Origin: Pelagibacteraceae bacterium
Lineage (GTDB): Bacteria; Pseudomonadota; Alphaproteobacteria; HIMB59; GCA-002718135
Length of the DNA stretch: 64,000 nucleotides
NCBI GenBank assembly: GCA_002718135.1
Contig: PBDN01000002.1
Location: forward strand, 23,678-87,677
Reading direction: 5' to 3'
In this document: in pieces, positions 36,034 to 46,471 of the stretch
Layout: each line of letters opens with the position of its first letter
Numbering within the stretch: the first letter of the stretch is position 1
Program-made: the position numbers and the translations under genes
The notes under the pieces: generated by a model
Database searches by the model: none
Seen by the model: the letters and a program-made list of their open reading frames with translations, nothing else
What the model was told of the DNA's origin: nothing

Positions 36034-37956
36034 ATGGATATTAAAGAAGATTGGATTAAACAAGCAAAAGTCTCTAAAGAGAAATACGCTGAGATGTACA
36101 AAGAATCTATTGAAAACAATGATAGTTTTTGGAATCAACATGGTAATAGAATAGATTGGATCAAAAAATATTCAAAAATAAAAAAAATAAAATATTCAAA
36201 TAAAGAAGTTGATATTAATTGGTTTTATGATGGCTCATTAAATGTTTCATATAACTGTATTGACAGACATGCAAATGAGAACCCTAACAAAGTGGCAATT
36301 ATATGGGAAGGTGACAATCCAAATGAAAGTAAAAAAATTACTTACCAAGATTTAAAATTAAATGTTTGCAAAACAGCTAATGCACTAAAAAAAATCGGGA
36401 TCAAAAAAGGGGATAGGGTCACAATTTATTTAACAATGATCCCCGAATTAGCTTATGTAATGCTTGCATGTGCAAGAATTGGTGCCATTCATTCTATTAT
36501 ATTTGGAGGTTTTTCATCTGATTCAATTGCTGGTAGAATTCAGGATTGTAATTCAGAATTCGTTATAACTGCCGATGAAGGTATTAGAGGTGGTAAAATT
36601 ATTCCTCTTAAAAAAATTACAGATAAAGCTTTGGAAAATTGTAAAAATATTAAAAAGTGCATTGTTATCAAGAGAACAGGAAATAAAATAAATTTTGTAG
36701 ACGAAAGAGATGTTTATTTAGAAAATATATTAAAAGATGTTGATGATTATTGTGAGCCTGAAGAAATGTTAGCTGAAGATCCTTTGTTTATATTATACAC
36801 TTCTGGATCCACTGGAAAACCTAAAGGCGTTTTACATACTTCTGGTGGTTATTTAGTTTATGCATCTATGACACATGAATATATTTTCAATTATAATAAT
36901 GAAGATATTTATTGGTGTACTGCAGATATTGGATGGGTCACAGGTCATAGCTATATAATTTATGGACCTCTATCAAATGGTGCGACAACTCTAATGTTCG
37001 AAGGAGTTCCAAATTACCCTGATTTTTCAAGATTTTGGCAAATAGTAGATAAGCACAAAGTAAATATATTTTATACTGCTCCAACTGCTATTAGGGCTCT
37101 TATGCGAGAAGGTGACGAATATGTAAAAAAAACTAAAAGATCTTCTCTTAAATTATTAGGTACAGTTGGAGAACCAATAAACCCTGAAGCATGGAAATGG
37201 TATTTTGAAATACCAGGAGATTCTAAATGTCCTATCGTGGATACCTGGTGGCAAACAGAAACTGGAGGCATATTGATTGCGCCACAGACTGGTGCAATAA
37301 AATTAAAACCAGGCAGTGCAACAAAACCATTTTATGGAATTGAACCTTGTATTGTTGACAAAGATGGTAATGAATTAAAAGGAGAATGTGAAGGGATGCT
37401 ATGTATAAAAGAATCGTGGCCTGGTCAAATGAGAAGTGTATACGGTGATCACAATAGATTTATTAAAACATATTTCTCCCAATTTGATGGAAAATATTTT
37501 ACTGGAGACGGGTGTAGAAGAGATGAAGACGGTTATTACTGGATTACTGGTCGTGTTGATGATGTTATAATTGTTTCAGGTCACAACCTAGGTACTGCAG
37601 AAATAGAGAGTGCATTTGTATCACATCCAAAAGTTTCAGAATCTGCAGTAGTTGGATACCCACATGAAATTAAAGGAAATGGTTTATATTGTTATGTTTC
37701 ATTAAATGCAGATACTGAAGCATCAGAAACAATAAAAAAAGAACTTGTTCAAACTTTGAGAAATAAAATTGGTCCCATAGCAACTCCTGATTTTATTCAT
37801 TTTACTTCAGGTCTGCCTAAGACTAGGTCTGGAAAAATAATGCGAAGAATACTTAGAAAAATTGCAGCAAATGAACATGATCAATTGGGAGATACTTCAA
37901 CATTAGCTGATCCAAGTGTGGTTGAAGATTTAATTAAAAATAGGCTTAACAAATAA
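36034..37956 (+). CDS. acs: Acetyl-CoA synthetase
   Basis: Activates acetate to acetyl-CoA via acetyl-AMP. At 640 aa it matches family length. It has [23 protein letters not shown] opening text, [25 protein letters not shown] and the A10 motif [12 protein letters not shown] with the acetylatable Lys; the P-loop [11 protein letters not shown] is intact. The gene carries noticeably more conventional codon content than the neighbouring sugar genes. It converges on tdk. Confidence 0.96.
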   Translation: MDIKEDWIKQAKVSKEKYAEMYKESIENNDSFWNQHGNRIDWIKKYSKIKKIKYSNKEVDINWFYDGSLNVSYNCIDRHANENPNKVAIIWEGDNPNESKKITYQDLKLNVCKTANALKKIGIKKGDRVTIYLTMIPELAYVMLACARIGAIHSIIFGGFSSDSIAGRIQDCNSEFVITADEGIRGGKIIPLKKITDKALENCKNIKKCIVIKRTGNKINFVDERDVYLENILKDVDDYCEPEEMLAEDPLFILYTSGSTGKPKGVLHTSGGYLVYASMTHEYIFNYNNEDIYWCTADIGWVTGHSYIIYGPLSNGATTLMFEGVPNYPDFSRFWQIVDKHKVNIFYTAPTAIRALMREGDEYVKKTKRSSLKLLGTVGEPINPEAWKWYFEIPGDSKCPIVDTWWQTETGGILIAPQTGAIKLKPGSATKPFYGIEPCIVDKDGNELKGECEGMLCIKESWPGQMRSVYGDHNRFIKTYFSQFDGKYFTGDGCRRDEDGYYWITGRVDDVIIVSGHNLGTAEIESAFVSHPKVSESAVVGYPHEIKGNGLYCYVSLNADTEASETIKKELVQTLRNKIGPIATPDFIHFTSGLPKTRSGKIMRRILRKIAANEHDQLGDTSTLADPSVVEDLIKNRLNK

Positions 37957-37967
37957 TATTAATCAAT

Positions 37968-38519
37968 TTATCTTGCTTCCCAATGTTTTAGACATCTTGG
38001 TTCATAAATATTTGCTGCACCTACTTGTGTCCTGCCCCCTCCTGTAGTTTTTCTATAAGTTTTTGTTGCTTCCATACCGCAAACATTACAAAATCCATAT
38101 ATTTTAATAATTTTATCTGACAAACCCAATACCATTGATGATGTTTCCCATGGCTTACCTCTTGAATCCTGATCTAAACCAGAACACACAACATCAATAC
38201 CTTGATTTAGTATTTTTTCTATATTTTCAATAGTTTCATCTGTGTCCATAAATTGAATTTCATCTAAAAAAACTATATCAACATTCTTATTATTAAATTT
38301 GAAGTTGCTATTGATATGTTGCCAATTTTTCATAGCAAAACATTCATGACTTAAATCATTATGAGTAATAATTTTAGTTTCAGAATATCGATCATCTATT
38401 TGTGGTTTTATTACAATGATTTGTCTATTTTGATGTTTGGCCCATAATATTCTTTTTAAAAGTTCACTAGTTTTACCAGCAAACATAGCTCCTACAATTG
38501 TCTCTAAAGTACCTCTCAT
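37968..38519 (-). CDS. tdk: Thymidine kinase
   Basis: Type II thymidine kinase for pyrimidine salvage, 183 aa. P-loop is GAMFAGKT (10-17), Walker B is IVFLDEIQFM, and the lasso region KTYRKTTGGGRTQVGAANIYEPRC follows. The zinc-binding Cys are in CNVCGMEA plus a late Cys. It is 1 nt after the stop of the upstream GT9-like gene, so the two are probably co-transcribed. Confidence 0.95.
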   Translation of the reverse strand: MRGTLETIVGAMFAGKTSELLKRILWAKHQNRQIIVIKPQIDDRYSETKIITHNDLSHECFAMKNWQHINSNFKFNNKNVDIVFLDEIQFMDTDETIENIEKILNQGIDVVCSGLDQDSRGKPWETSSMVLGLSDKIIKIYGFCNVCGMEATKTYRKTTGGGRTQVGAANIYEPRCLKHWEAR

Positions 38520-38520
38520 G

Positions 38521-39681
38521 TTATAAAATTATCTTACTTAAATGATTATTAATTTGATAGATTGCTTTTTCACTTTCAAGATATTTTACACAACCAACAG
38601 GTTGAAATAAATAATTAATTAAGTTGTTCTTCACGCTTCCTCTTTGGAGACTGTTAAAATTTTTTAAATCCAATATATTTTTCTTTTTTAATTTCAAAGT
38701 ATCATAACATCCATTAGAATTATTGTAAGAAAAAATATCAATAAGTCCACAGGGAGCAGTACAATATTTTGAATAATATTTATTATTAATAGTATTTATT
38801 GAATTATAATTTTTTAACAAAACCTTATGCGATACACTTGTTTCTATAAAAGATCCTAATTTACTAAAAATTTTAGCTACATGCAGTGGTCCAGAGTCTA
38901 CGAAAATTCCATATTGAATTTTTTTAATATAAGAAATTAAAGATTTAACGTTAGGTGGATCTACTATTTTATATTTATCATTAATTATACGAGATTTAAT
39001 ATATTGTGATATATTTGATTTATCATATAACAAAATTTCAATTTCATATTTTTTACTTAAATTTTTAATTAAATTATTTAATAAATTAACAGACATTGAT
39101 CTCAGAGGTGATGTTGATATGGGAAATATTGAAATTTTATTTATTTTTTTTATATAATTGTGTTTATTTTTTAAAATTGTTTTGTGATTTAATACACCAA
39201 AATATTTACATATTTCATTAGCAATATCTGACCTTAAATATTTTTGTTGTTTTAATTTTTGTATCTGTAATGTTAAATGAAAAACATTATCAAAATTTAA
39301 AAAATCATCTTCAGAAACAACATCTGGATAAATATTGTCAATATGAAAAAAATTTTTTAAAATAAACGAATTTTTTCCAGAAAAAGCCACTGAAACATTT
39401 TCGAATTTATTTGAACGTTTTATATTGTTAACTGCAGATCCATATTCAATAATATCACCTAAGCCAATATTTGGTGGTAAGCAGAACAAAATTTTAAAAC
39501 CCAATTTATTGCATTCAATTCTTTTTTCAAATTTAACAAAATTTACAGAATTACTTATGTTTTTTGATTTAAGACTATTATAAATTTTTATATCTTTAGA
39601 ATAATATTTTTTATTAAGCGTAATATTTTTATTTTTAAAAATATTTATCACTCTTTTTATTGAAAAACTAAAATATGGCAT
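38521..39681 (-). CDS. GT9-like (heptosyltransferase-type) protein
   Basis: A 386-aa protein of GT-B type. The first Rossmann half has FKILFCLPPNIGLGDIIEYGSAVNNIKR. The second has ISIFPISTSPLRSMSVNLLNNLI and the donor-site phrase YGIFVDSGPLHVAKIFSKLG, typical of ADP-heptose:LPS heptosyltransferases. A Cys-containing stretch KYCTAPCGLIDIF near residue 305 resembles that family's C-terminal part. Donor and acceptor are unknown; a lipopolysaccharide core role is likely. Its start is 14 nt from the divergent rsmB. Confidence 0.65.
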   Translation of the reverse strand: MPYFSFSIKRVINIFKNKNITLNKKYYSKDIKIYNSLKSKNISNSVNFVKFEKRIECNKLGFKILFCLPPNIGLGDIIEYGSAVNNIKRSNKFENVSVAFSGKNSFILKNFFHIDNIYPDVVSEDDFLNFDNVFHLTLQIQKLKQQKYLRSDIANEICKYFGVLNHKTILKNKHNYIKKINKISIFPISTSPLRSMSVNLLNNLIKNLSKKYEIEILLYDKSNISQYIKSRIINDKYKIVDPPNVKSLISYIKKIQYGIFVDSGPLHVAKIFSKLGSFIETSVSHKVLLKNYNSINTINNKYYSKYCTAPCGLIDIFSYNNSNGCYDTLKLKKKNILDLKNFNSLQRGSVKNNLINYLFQPVGCVKYLESEKAIYQINNHLSKIIL

Positions 39682-39694
39682 TTAAGAACAACAT

Positions 39695-40966
39695 ATGGAA
39701 ACTGGTATTAAATTAAGGCTTATCATTTTTAATATATTAATTAAAATTTATAAAAACAATTTAAACTTTGAAAACTTATTTATCAATAAATATGAATCTA
39801 ATAGGCTTTCACGCAGAGATAGGGCATTTATACAGACAGTTTGTTTAACAACCATGCGCTACCAATTTCATACAAAAAAAATATTAAATCAATTTTTAAA
39901 AAAAAAGTACAAATCCAATCAGTATATTTTATTAATTTCGGCAATTACCCAGATATTATTTCTAGAATTTAAAGACTATGCCGTTATACATAGCTCTGTA
40001 GAACTAGCAAAAAAATTAAAAATTTATCCTGGATTAATAAATGCAGTTTTAAACAAAATATCTAATCAAAAAAAATTATTAATTAAAACTAAAGTTGACT
40101 ACGAGGACTTACCTTATTGGTTTAAAGAAAAAAATTATCTTTTAAGCTCAGATCAAAAAAAAAAATTTTTAAATAATTTTTTTCAAAAACCATCAATACA
40201 TATAGTTTTTAAAGATAAAAAAGATTTAGCAAATAATAAAGATGAAATTATCAATACATCTGAAAAATCTGGATTTCTTGTATCAAATAAAAAAATTGAA
40301 GACGTTGATGGATATATTTTAGGAAAGTGGTGGGTGCAAGATTTTTCTACAATGTTACCAATAGCGGCTTTAAAAAATTTAAAAAATAAAAAGGTTTTAG
40401 ATTTATGTGCCGCACCTGGAGGTAAAACATTTCAACTATTATCCGCTAAAGCAAATGTAGATATAAATGATATAAATAATAAAAGACTAGTAAAATTAAA
40501 TAGTAACTTAAAAAGATTAGGTTATCATAAAAAAGTTACAAATATGAATGCATTAAATTTTCCTACTCAAAAAAAATATGATTATGTAATTATTGACTCT
40601 CCATGCTCAGGAATTGGAACCATTAGAAGAAATCCTGAAATTTTTTTCAAACAAAATCCACCAAATTTTAAATCATTAATCAATCTCCAAAAAAAATTAT
40701 TAATAAAAGGATCAGAATTACTAAATAAAAATGGTATTTTGATTTATATGGTCTGCTCTTTTTTTCCAGAAGAAACAATTAATCAAATGAATTTTTTCAT
40801 AAAAAAAAATAAAAATTTTTCTATTCTTAAATTTCCATTAATAAATAAAAAAATCAACAATGAAAAATTTTTTGATAAAGAAGGTTTTTTTTTCACTTTA
40901 CCAAGTTTATATGTGAATTCACCTATCGATGGTTTTTTTGCCGTAATGTTTTTAAAAAATGATTAA
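39695..40966 (+). CDS. rsmB: RsmB-family rRNA cytosine-C5 methyltransferase
   Basis: 16S rRNA m5C methyltransferase type. It has an N-terminal NusB-like helical domain (about 1-135), then a SAM-dependent domain with motif I KVLDLCAAPGGKTFQLL. Motif IV is VIIDSPCSGIGTIRRNPEI, and the motif VI catalytic Cys lies in YMVCSFFPEE. Length 423 aa fits RsmB. It overlaps the heparinase-like gene by 8 nt; the order rsmB-heparinase-purH recurs in alphaproteobacteria. Confidence 0.9.
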   Translation: METGIKLRLIIFNILIKIYKNNLNFENLFINKYESNRLSRRDRAFIQTVCLTTMRYQFHTKKILNQFLKKKYKSNQYILLISAITQILFLEFKDYAVIHSSVELAKKLKIYPGLINAVLNKISNQKKLLIKTKVDYEDLPYWFKEKNYLLSSDQKKKFLNNFFQKPSIHIVFKDKKDLANNKDEIINTSEKSGFLVSNKKIEDVDGYILGKWWVQDFSTMLPIAALKNLKNKKVLDLCAAPGGKTFQLLSAKANVDINDINNKRLVKLNSNLKRLGYHKKVTNMNALNFPTQKKYDYVIIDSPCSGIGTIRRNPEIFFKQNPPNFKSLINLQKKLLIKGSELLNKNGILIYMVCSFFPEETINQMNFFIKKNKNFSILKFPLINKKINNEKFFDKEGFFFTLPSLYVNSPIDGFFAVMFLKND

Positions 40967-42515
40967 TTTTGTAATTTATAATATTTGCAATTTTATACTT
41001 TCATATTATTGGGTATTATTTCCAAAAAAAATAAATAATAATAATTTACAAGATATAAATTTTATTAATATTGATTTTACAAATTACAAAAGAGTTAGAT
41101 CATATGTTTTTAAAGATAATTTTGTTTATCAAAAAAAAAATATAAGCATAGGTACTTTTGAATTTCTAAATTACCTCAAAAAAACAGGGGGAGGAAATGG
41201 AATTGACCTTTCTAAAAAAAATATATTTAAATGGTATAAGGTCAATAAATTTAAAAAAAACTATTTGTGGAAAAATGAATATATTACAAAAAGAGTATTA
41301 AACATTTTATATAATTATGAATTTATAACTTCCGCTTCATCTAAAGAAGAGAAACTCTTAATTAATAAAATTGTATATATTCATTTAAAAAGATTTTTAT
41401 TTGAAATAAATAATAAAAAAATAAATCAAATTACCTGTTTGGAATTAAAAACTTTAATACTCTCAAGTTTTATTTTAAGTAAAAAACTCCATAAATATAT
41501 TTATGAAGTTGAAAAAATTTTATTAAAACAAATTGATGAAAATGGAATGCATAAAAGTTACAATATTTTAGAGCATGCAAAATGCATAAATAACATACAA
41601 GAAATTAAAAAAATTTTACTTTATTACAAACTCTCATTACCTGAATCAATTAATTATATTATAATAAACATGACCTCAACATTAAATAATTATATTCATG
41701 AAGATAAATCAATTGCACTTTTTAATGGAGCAAATAATAATTATAATAAAAAGATTTTTGAATTAATCAATCAGGCCGAATTCATAAAATCAAAAACTTA
41801 CATAAATAATGTTAATGGAATTGCATTTTATTTTGATAAAGAAAAAAAATTTTTTTTTGAAGTCGTTCAACCGAGTTCGAAAGAGTTTAGCAATAGCTTG
41901 AGCGCTGGCACTTTATCAGTTGAGTTTAGTGCTGATGGTGAAAAAATTATTACGAATTGTGGAGCTTCTGAAAGCACTGGTGCTAATCCAGAATATTTAA
42001 GGTTTACTGCAGCTCATTCAACTATAATACTAAATAATACCAATGTTAGTGAAATTAAACAAAAACTTCCTCATGCAAAGTTTCCGGGCAATGTATCATT
42101 TAATAAAATTGATGAAAGTCAAAATATTTTATTTGAAGGAGCTCACAATGGATATCAAAAAAGGATGAAAAAAATTATTAAAAGAAAAATTAATATTAAT
42201 AAGAAAAATATAAATATCTTAGGAGAAGATACAATTATTTCATTAAATTCAAATAAATCAGATACAGTCTTTCACATAAGGTTTCACTTAATGCCCGGAA
42301 TCATAACAAATATTACTAATAATAAAAAAAGTGTTATATTAAAAACAAAAAAAGGTAATGTTTTTTTATTCGAATCAAACTCAGAAATTTCACTAGAAAA
42401 TAGTATATATGTTGATAATAATTTAACAAAACAAACTCAACAAATAGTAATTAAAGGAATAGTATCTAAACAAAAAGAAACAAGAAAGTGGTCAATAGTA
42501 AAATATGCAAAATAA
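40959..42515 (+). CDS. Heparinase II/III-family protein
   Basis: A 518-aa protein with an alpha/alpha toroid N-terminal half and a beta-sandwich C-terminal half. Recognisable phrases are ALFNGANNN, FFEVVQPSSKEFSNSLSAGTLSVEFSADGEKIITNCGAS and RFTAAHSTIILNNTN, the last with the His-Ser-Thr text typical of this family. There is no signal peptide of note. Polysaccharide lyase activity is a family inference, not shown here. It is wedged between rsmB and purH with overlaps on both sides. Confidence 0.82.
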   Translation: MINFVIYNICNFILSYYWVLFPKKINNNNLQDINFINIDFTNYKRVRSYVFKDNFVYQKKNISIGTFEFLNYLKKTGGGNGIDLSKKNIFKWYKVNKFKKNYLWKNEYITKRVLNILYNYEFITSASSKEEKLLINKIVYIHLKRFLFEINNKKINQITCLELKTLILSSFILSKKLHKYIYEVEKILLKQIDENGMHKSYNILEHAKCINNIQEIKKILLYYKLSLPESINYIIINMTSTLNNYIHEDKSIALFNGANNNYNKKIFELINQAEFIKSKTYINNVNGIAFYFDKEKKFFFEVVQPSSKEFSNSLSAGTLSVEFSADGEKIITNCGASESTGANPEYLRFTAAHSTIILNNTNVSEIKQKLPHAKFPGNVSFNKIDESQNILFEGAHNGYQKRMKKIIKRKININKKNINILGEDTIISLNSNKSDTVFHIRFHLMPGIITNITNNKKSVILKTKKGNVFLFESNSEISLENSIYVDNNLTKQTQQIVIKGIVSKQKETRKWSIVKYAK

Positions 42516-44010
42516 TTATGCCCTTATATCTGTATATAATAAAAAAAATTTAAAATTTTTATGTAAAACATTAACATCTTTTAATATTAAAATTATTGCT
42601 AGTGGTAACACAAAAAAGGAAATCAATAAAATTGGCTATAAGTGCGCTGAGCTTTCAAAATTTACAGGATTTAAAGAAATACTCAACGGTAGAGTAAAAA
42701 CTCTGCATCCTAAAGTTCATGCCTCTCTACTTTATAAAAGAAGTAGTACACAAGATACCAATGAATTTAAAAGATTAAATTTTCCAAATATTATTTACTT
42801 AATTGTTAATCTCTATCCATTTAAAAAAATAATTAAATCAACATATGATATAGATAATATTATAGAAATGATTGATATTGGTGGCACAACATTATTAAGA
42901 GCAGCAGCAAAAAACTATAAATATTTAACACCTATACCAGACGTAAATTATTATAAAACACTTATTCAAGAATTAAATAAGTACAACGGCAAAACAAGTT
43001 TGGAATTTAGACGATTTATGGCATTAAAAACTTTTAAGCTTACTGCAGATTATGACACTAACATATTTAAATGGTTTAATAAATCAAACAATAAAAAAGA
43101 TAATAAAAAAATTAAATTAAAATATGGTGAAAATAATAACCAAAAATCATTTTTTCTAAAAACAAATTTATCAAACATAATTGATAATCAGATTAATGGT
43201 AAAAAAATTGGATACAATAATATTTTAGATATTAGTGATGGATTATCTTGTATTAATGAATTTAAAACCCCTACATGTGTTATTATAAAGCACAATAATC
43301 CTTGCGGTGTTGCAACTGATCAAAATATTGAAAAAAGTTTCATTAAAGCTTTCAATAGTGATCCAACCAGTGCATTTGGCGGTATAATATTGTTTAATAG
43401 GAAAATTGACAAAAAAATTTCTAAAAAATTATTTGATTATTTTTTTGAGGCTATAGTTGCACCTTCTTTTGATAAAAAATCTTTAGATATATTAAAAAAC
43501 AATAAAAAATTAATTTTAATTAAATCATCCAACCTACCTAAAAAAATTGTTAATAATAAAAAATCTGTAATTTCAGGTACTCTTTTTCAAAAATTTAATG
43601 ACAGTATAATAAATCACAAAAATATAAAACAAGTAACATCAAAAAAATGTTCTAGTAAATTGATAAATGATCTTATATTTGCATTAAAAGTCGCTAAGCA
43701 TGTAAAATCTAATGCAATAGTTTTGGCACATAACTATCAAACATTGGGTATTGGCGCAGGACAAATGAATAGGTATGATGCCTTAAAATTAGCCTTATCC
43801 AAATATAAGAAAAAGTTTTCAAATAAAAAATTTGTTTGCGCATCTGATGCTTTTTTTCCTTTTTTAGATAGTATAAAGTTATTAAAAAAAAATAATTGTG
43901 AAGCTATTGTACAACCACATGGGTCAATAAATGATAATAAAATAGTTGACTATGCAAAAAAAAATAAGTTAACATTATTTTTTTCAAAAAATAGATATTT
44001 TAAACATTGA
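42505..44010 (+). CDS. purH: Bifunctional AICAR transformylase / IMP cyclohydrolase PurH
   Basis: Final two steps of purine biosynthesis. The N-terminal IMP cyclohydrolase domain has YALISVYNKKNLKFL, ASGNTKKEI, LNGRVKTLHPKVHASLL and IDIGGTTLLRAAAKN. The AICARFT domain has IIKHNNPCGVATDQ, DPTSAFGGII, SNAIVLAHNYQTLGIGAGQMNR and CASDAFFPFLDSI, with the catalytic Lys-His in KHNNPCG. At 501 aa it is slightly short but complete, and very Lys/Asn-rich compared with acs. Its TGA overlaps a TTG that opens a small ORF. Confidence 0.95.
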   Translation: MQNNYALISVYNKKNLKFLCKTLTSFNIKIIASGNTKKEINKIGYKCAELSKFTGFKEILNGRVKTLHPKVHASLLYKRSSTQDTNEFKRLNFPNIIYLIVNLYPFKKIIKSTYDIDNIIEMIDIGGTTLLRAAAKNYKYLTPIPDVNYYKTLIQELNKYNGKTSLEFRRFMALKTFKLTADYDTNIFKWFNKSNNKKDNKKIKLKYGENNNQKSFFLKTNLSNIIDNQINGKKIGYNNILDISDGLSCINEFKTPTCVIIKHNNPCGVATDQNIEKSFIKAFNSDPTSAFGGIILFNRKIDKKISKKLFDYFFEAIVAPSFDKKSLDILKNNKKLILIKSSNLPKKIVNNKKSVISGTLFQKFNDSIINHKNIKQVTSKKCSSKLINDLIFALKVAKHVKSNAIVLAHNYQTLGIGAGQMNRYDALKLALSKYKKKFSNKKFVCASDAFFPFLDSIKLLKKNNCEAIVQPHGSINDNKIVDYAKKNKLTLFFSKNRYFKH

Positions 44011-44168
44011 ATAAATATAGAAAAAAAGAGAATTATTTAATAGAATTGGCTAAACTTTATCCAAGTTTAACAAGTGGTAGAAAAAATATTAAAACATATA
44101 TAAAAAAACTTAACATAAATATTAAAATCACAAAAAAATATTTTAATAATAAATTTAAAAATATTTAA
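44007..44168 (+). CDS. Possible small protein coupled to purH (53 aa)
   Basis: A short frame begins at a TTG that overlaps the purH stop as TTGA, the same geometry as the ATGA couplings seen in the ccm operon. It encodes MNKYRKKENYLIELAKLYPS, then LTSGRKNIKTYIKKLNIN, a basic, amphipathic, likely helical peptide. It ends 14 nt inside the 3' end of the convergent TPR-sulfotransferase gene. I do not recognise it. Lys/Asn-rich text arises easily in such AT-rich DNA, so it may be chance. Confidence 0.35.
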   Translation: MNKYRKKENYLIELAKLYPSLTSGRKNIKTYIKKLNINIKITKKYFNNKFKNI

Positions 44169-45774
44169 ATTTTTTCATCCAATAATCTAATTCATTTTTA
44201 ATAAATTTTGCCTCTTTGTATCTTTGCCATCTATTAATAGAAGATATGTACAAGGGTTCAATAACTTGATTATAACTGGGTGTTTTGATTATATCTCTTT
44301 TTTTAGCAGTTTTAAAAAACTGACTTAAATTTGGTTCATTTTTTAGATTCAAATATTTAAGCAATTTTTTTAACGTAGTATCAAAATTATATACAATTTC
44401 TTCATATTTAATTAAATGAAATTTTATTGAGAATTCACGTTCCAAATGTGTAAACAAATCAAATGTCATATTATACAAATTGATAGTTTTTGATAAATCA
44501 AGAAAATTTATCATTGCTTCATTAGTTTTAAAGTAACTAAAAAAACAACTAATAACAACATCACAAGGGTTTCTTACTAGTAATATTATTTTAGACTGAG
44601 GAAAGATTTTTTTGATAAAGCCTAGCTCAATAATACTTAATGGAAATTTATCTATAATAATTTTATTATAGTTATCTTTATTTATATTTATTTGCTCAAA
44701 ATATTGTTTTTGCAATTTAAAAATATTTTCTGAAGAAATTTTTGCTAGAGATTCAATTTTATTGTTGTTTTGTTGAAAGAATTTATGTCTTATATTTATT
44801 AAATATGGTTTTTCTTCAAGAACTAAAGTTTTTGAATGAGTTCTAAGAATAGAGTCTAGAAGAGTTGTACCAGATCTGGGAAACCCCAATAGGAATACTA
44901 ATTTTTCATCTGTATTTAGATCATTCTGAATTTTTAAATTTTGCTTTGTATAAAAATTTTTATAAATATTTATTGTATTTGTTAGTAAATTTTTGTTTAT
45001 TTTTTTATTTTTGGGCAAACCTAATATAAAAATATTTCTTTGATTAATTTTTTTAAAAGCTAAATCATGATTTCCAATTTTATCATTATTTTTTGAAATT
45101 ATATCTAATAGCACTGGATAAAGATTTATATCATGTTTTAAATTTTCACTTAAATTATTTTGCTGAATTAGGTTAAGAGACTTTTTATAATTATGCTTTC
45201 TAAATAACAATAAAGATTCAAAAAATTTTATTTTTGGATTATTCTTAAAACGATTATTTGCCGATTTAATTAAAATATTAAATTTGTTTATATTATTATT
45301 TTTTTCAAAAAGATTAAATAAAGCCATGTATGAATTTACATAATTTTTTTTAATATTAATTGATAATTCATAAAATTTAATTGCTTGTTTAATTTTATTA
45401 TTTTTTTCAAAATATTTACCAGCAATATAATAAATAAAAAAAATATTTTTGTGTTTATGTTTTTTATTTGATAATTTTTTTAAATCAAAAATTTTATTTA
45501 TTTTTTTAGAATACCTAATTTGATTAGTTAAACTTAAAAGATGTCTTGCTATATTTTCATCATATTTAATATTAAGTATATAATTAATTAATACAGATAG
45601 TGCCTCTCTATGTTTTTTTTGAATAAAGTATAGATTTGATAAATTTATATATGCTTGATTTTTTTTAAAATTTAATTTTATTGCATTTTCAAAGTGTAAT
45701 TTGGAAGAAATAAAATTATTATTTTTTGCTTCTCTTATTCCATTATTTATTATTTTTGAGTAATTTTCTGACAT
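44155..45774 (-). CDS. TPR-containing sulfotransferase
   Basis: A 539-aa fusion of N-terminal TPR-like repeats (about 1-240) with a C-terminal sulfotransferase domain. The PAPS 5'-phosphosulfate loop is FLLGFPRSGTTLLDSIL, and the 3'-phosphate motif is IILLVRNPCDVVISCFFSYF. Family end text PSYNQVIEPLYISSINRWQRY is present. Acceptor unknown; TPR-sulfotransferases are common in marine alphaproteobacteria and cyanobacteria near surface-modification genes. Composition is very Asn/Lys/Ile-rich. Confidence 0.85.
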   Translation of the reverse strand: MSENYSKIINNGIREAKNNNFISSKLHFENAIKLNFKKNQAYINLSNLYFIQKKHREALSVLINYILNIKYDENIARHLLSLTNQIRYSKKINKIFDLKKLSNKKHKHKNIFFIYYIAGKYFEKNNKIKQAIKFYELSINIKKNYVNSYMALFNLFEKNNNINKFNILIKSANNRFKNNPKIKFFESLLLFRKHNYKKSLNLIQQNNLSENLKHDINLYPVLLDIISKNNDKIGNHDLAFKKINQRNIFILGLPKNKKINKNLLTNTINIYKNFYTKQNLKIQNDLNTDEKLVFLLGFPRSGTTLLDSILRTHSKTLVLEEKPYLINIRHKFFQQNNNKIESLAKISSENIFKLQKQYFEQININKDNYNKIIIDKFPLSIIELGFIKKIFPQSKIILLVRNPCDVVISCFFSYFKTNEAMINFLDLSKTINLYNMTFDLFTHLEREFSIKFHLIKYEEIVYNFDTTLKKLLKYLNLKNEPNLSQFFKTAKKRDIIKTPSYNQVIEPLYISSINRWQRYKEAKFIKNELDYWMKKFKYF

Positions 45775-45856
45775 TCTTTATCAATTTGAAAATTATTTTT
45801 TCATATTATTAATGATTATTATATTATTGAGCTAATTAATGTAATATATATTTTAT

Positions 45857-46471
45857 ATGAATGATGCATCTTTAAACCTATTTTTTTCTACTCCAGTATG
45901 GGTATCAACGATTGATAATTATCAAAAAATTAATAATGAATTATATGACTATATTAATAACATGAGGATTAATGATCCAGATGGAGTTAAAATAAGTAAT
46001 GTAAATGGATGGCACTCTAAAAATTTTAATGCAAACGAAGGTGCTCCAAAAGAATTTATTCAACAAATTAAAAATAGTTTAAGCGTTGCTATGGAATCTA
46101 TGCGTTGGGATTTAAATAGGCAAACTGTAAAAATTTCTAACATGTGGGCAATTATTAATAATAAAAATGCACATAATGCTAGGCATCATCATGGTAATAG
46201 CTCGCTCAGTGCAGCTTATTATGTAAAAGCACCAGAAAATTGCGGTAATATTGTTTTTTATGATCCAAGACCAGCTCCTGTTTATAGTCATCCCATAGCT
46301 ACAGAACCTAATAGGTTAAATTCGACTGTTCATTCTATCAAACCAAAAGATGGTTCATTGATATTATTTCCTAGTTATCTTGATCACTCTGTTGATCCTA
46401 ATACTTCTTCTGAAGAAAGAGTTGTTATAAGTTTTAATGTAATATTATTAAACAAAAATCATTTTAATTAA
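45857..46471 (+). CDS. Putative 2OG-Fe(II) oxygenase (TIGR02466-like)
   Basis: A 204-aa double-stranded beta-helix protein similar to the TIGR02466 group: LFFSTPVWV near the start, NMWAIINNKNAHNARHHHGNSSLSAAYYVKAPENCGNIVFYDPR, then ILFPSYLDHSVDPNTSSEERVVISFNV. The metal ligands are likely one of His110-112, Asp136 and His177, with Arg188 for oxoglutarate; this assignment is by pattern. These proteins occur widely in marine bacteria and phages with no known substrate. It lies between two sulfotransferase-family genes and overlaps the next by 4 nt, convergently. Confidence 0.8.
   Translation: MNDASLNLFFSTPVWVSTIDNYQKINNELYDYINNMRINDPDGVKISNVNGWHSKNFNANEGAPKEFIQQIKNSLSVAMESMRWDLNRQTVKISNMWAIINNKNAHNARHHHGNSSLSAAYYVKAPENCGNIVFYDPRPAPVYSHPIATEPNRLNSTVHSIKPKDGSLILFPSYLDHSVDPNTSSEERVVISFNVILLNKNHFN

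Noticed and set aside
40959..42515. Heparinase-like gene as a recent acquisition for glycan breakdown
   Set aside because: The rsmB-heparinase-purH order is a recurrent alphaproteobacterial arrangement, so it is treated as core despite the name.
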